Source: CAZXVW01 sp964644025
GTDB taxonomy: Bacteria; Acidobacteriota; Terriglobia; Bryobacterales; Bryobacteraceae
DNA: 21,446 nt
Assembly (NCBI GenBank): GCA_964644025.1
Contig: CAZXVW010000057.1
Location: 1 to 21,446 of the forward strand
Direction of reading: 5' to 3'
Notes under the pieces: model-generated
The model's database searches: none
What the model was told of the DNA's origin: nothing
Seen by the model: only the letters and a program-made list of their open reading frames with translations
Program-made: the position numbers and the translations under genes
In this document: piece after piece, positions 21,316 through 21,446 of the stretch
How positions within the stretch are numbered: position 1 is the first letter of the stretch
How the letters are laid out: each line of letters begins with the position of its first letter

Positions 21316-21446
21316 TCAGCCAGCCTGGCCCAGGGGCAAACGAACAGTAAACGTCGAACCCCGGCCCGGCTCCGAGGCCACTGAAATCGTGCCGCCTCCG
21401 GTTTCTTGGACAGTTTTTTGAATTATCGTCATGCGGCAACCTCGAG
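21316..21446 (-). CDS. C-terminal end of a sensor histidine kinase (5' truncated by window edge)
   Basis: The last 42 codons of a minus-strand gene that enters from the right edge. The residues MTIIQKTVQETGGGTISVAS followed by EPGRGSTFTVRLPL are the final part of a HATPase_c domain: the helix after the G2 box, the ETGG-x-ISV-S strand and the GRGSTF-V-LP G3-like ending found in NtrB/PAS-type kinases. The stop is TGA at 21316-21318. It is the next gene upstream on the same strand as the redox operon, 148 bases away, so a link to its control is possible but cannot be judged from this fragment. Confidence 0.75.
   Translation of the reverse strand, partial: RGCRMTIIQKTVQETGGGTISVASEPGRGSTFTVRLPLGQAG

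Overview
The window is a high-GC bacterial chromosome segment. Genes are packed on both strands with short gaps, no tRNA, rRNA, insertion sequence or CRISPR array was seen, and no gene-free stretch exceeds 300 bases. The mix of genes (URO-D-superfamily paralogues, a Tat-exported TIM-barrel epimerase, a bacterial deoxyhypusine-synthase homologue, an HdrD/DsrK-like iron-sulfur protein, Uma2 and VapBC) and the base composition suggest an acidobacterium, perhaps of the Solibacter/Bryobacter type. That placement is inference, not something the sequence proves.

Layout, left: the window opens inside a plus-strand gene with a DUF3883-like C-terminus (1-510). A DUF6544-type protein (738-1487) and a VapB/VapC toxin-antitoxin pair (1587-2188) follow; the pair has a clear palindromic operator over its -10 box. 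A minus-strand family 2 glycosyltransferase and plus-strand signal peptidase I diverge from a 33-base gap. Then come a small DUF2905 membrane protein, a Uma2-type nuclease-fold protein and a complete acetyl-CoA synthetase (4452-6374).

Middle, almost all minus strand: PhzF-like isomerase, a small gene interrupted by an in-frame TGA, a two-BON-domain periplasmic protein, a secreted Gly/Arg-rich protein, a peptidoglycan-binding plus CHAP hydrolase, a deoxyhypusine-synthase homologue preceded by an 88-residue protein with its own promoter, and a tightly coupled ruvX-mltG-hypothetical operon. Most of the named functions here concern the envelope and peptidoglycan.

Right: plus-strand genes for an AI-2E-family permease, a Tat-exported sugar-phosphate-isomerase-like protein coupled to a membrane-anchored unknown, and two consecutive URO-D/MtaA-like proteins. 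Only the second of these keeps the His-x-Cys...Cys zinc signature. Convergent to them is a two-gene membrane redox module: a NarI/DsrM-like cytochrome b subunit whose stop overlaps the start of an HdrD/DsrK-like protein with two 4Fe-4S motifs and a CCG domain. Its leader carries two perfect short palindromes. The window ends in the C-terminal tail of a sensor histidine kinase.

The most interesting locus is 16.2-21.2 kb, where a zinc-site-bearing and a zinc-site-lacking methyltransferase-like pair sits beside an orphan quinone-linked heterodisulfide-reductase-like complex. A functional link between them is only a hypothesis.
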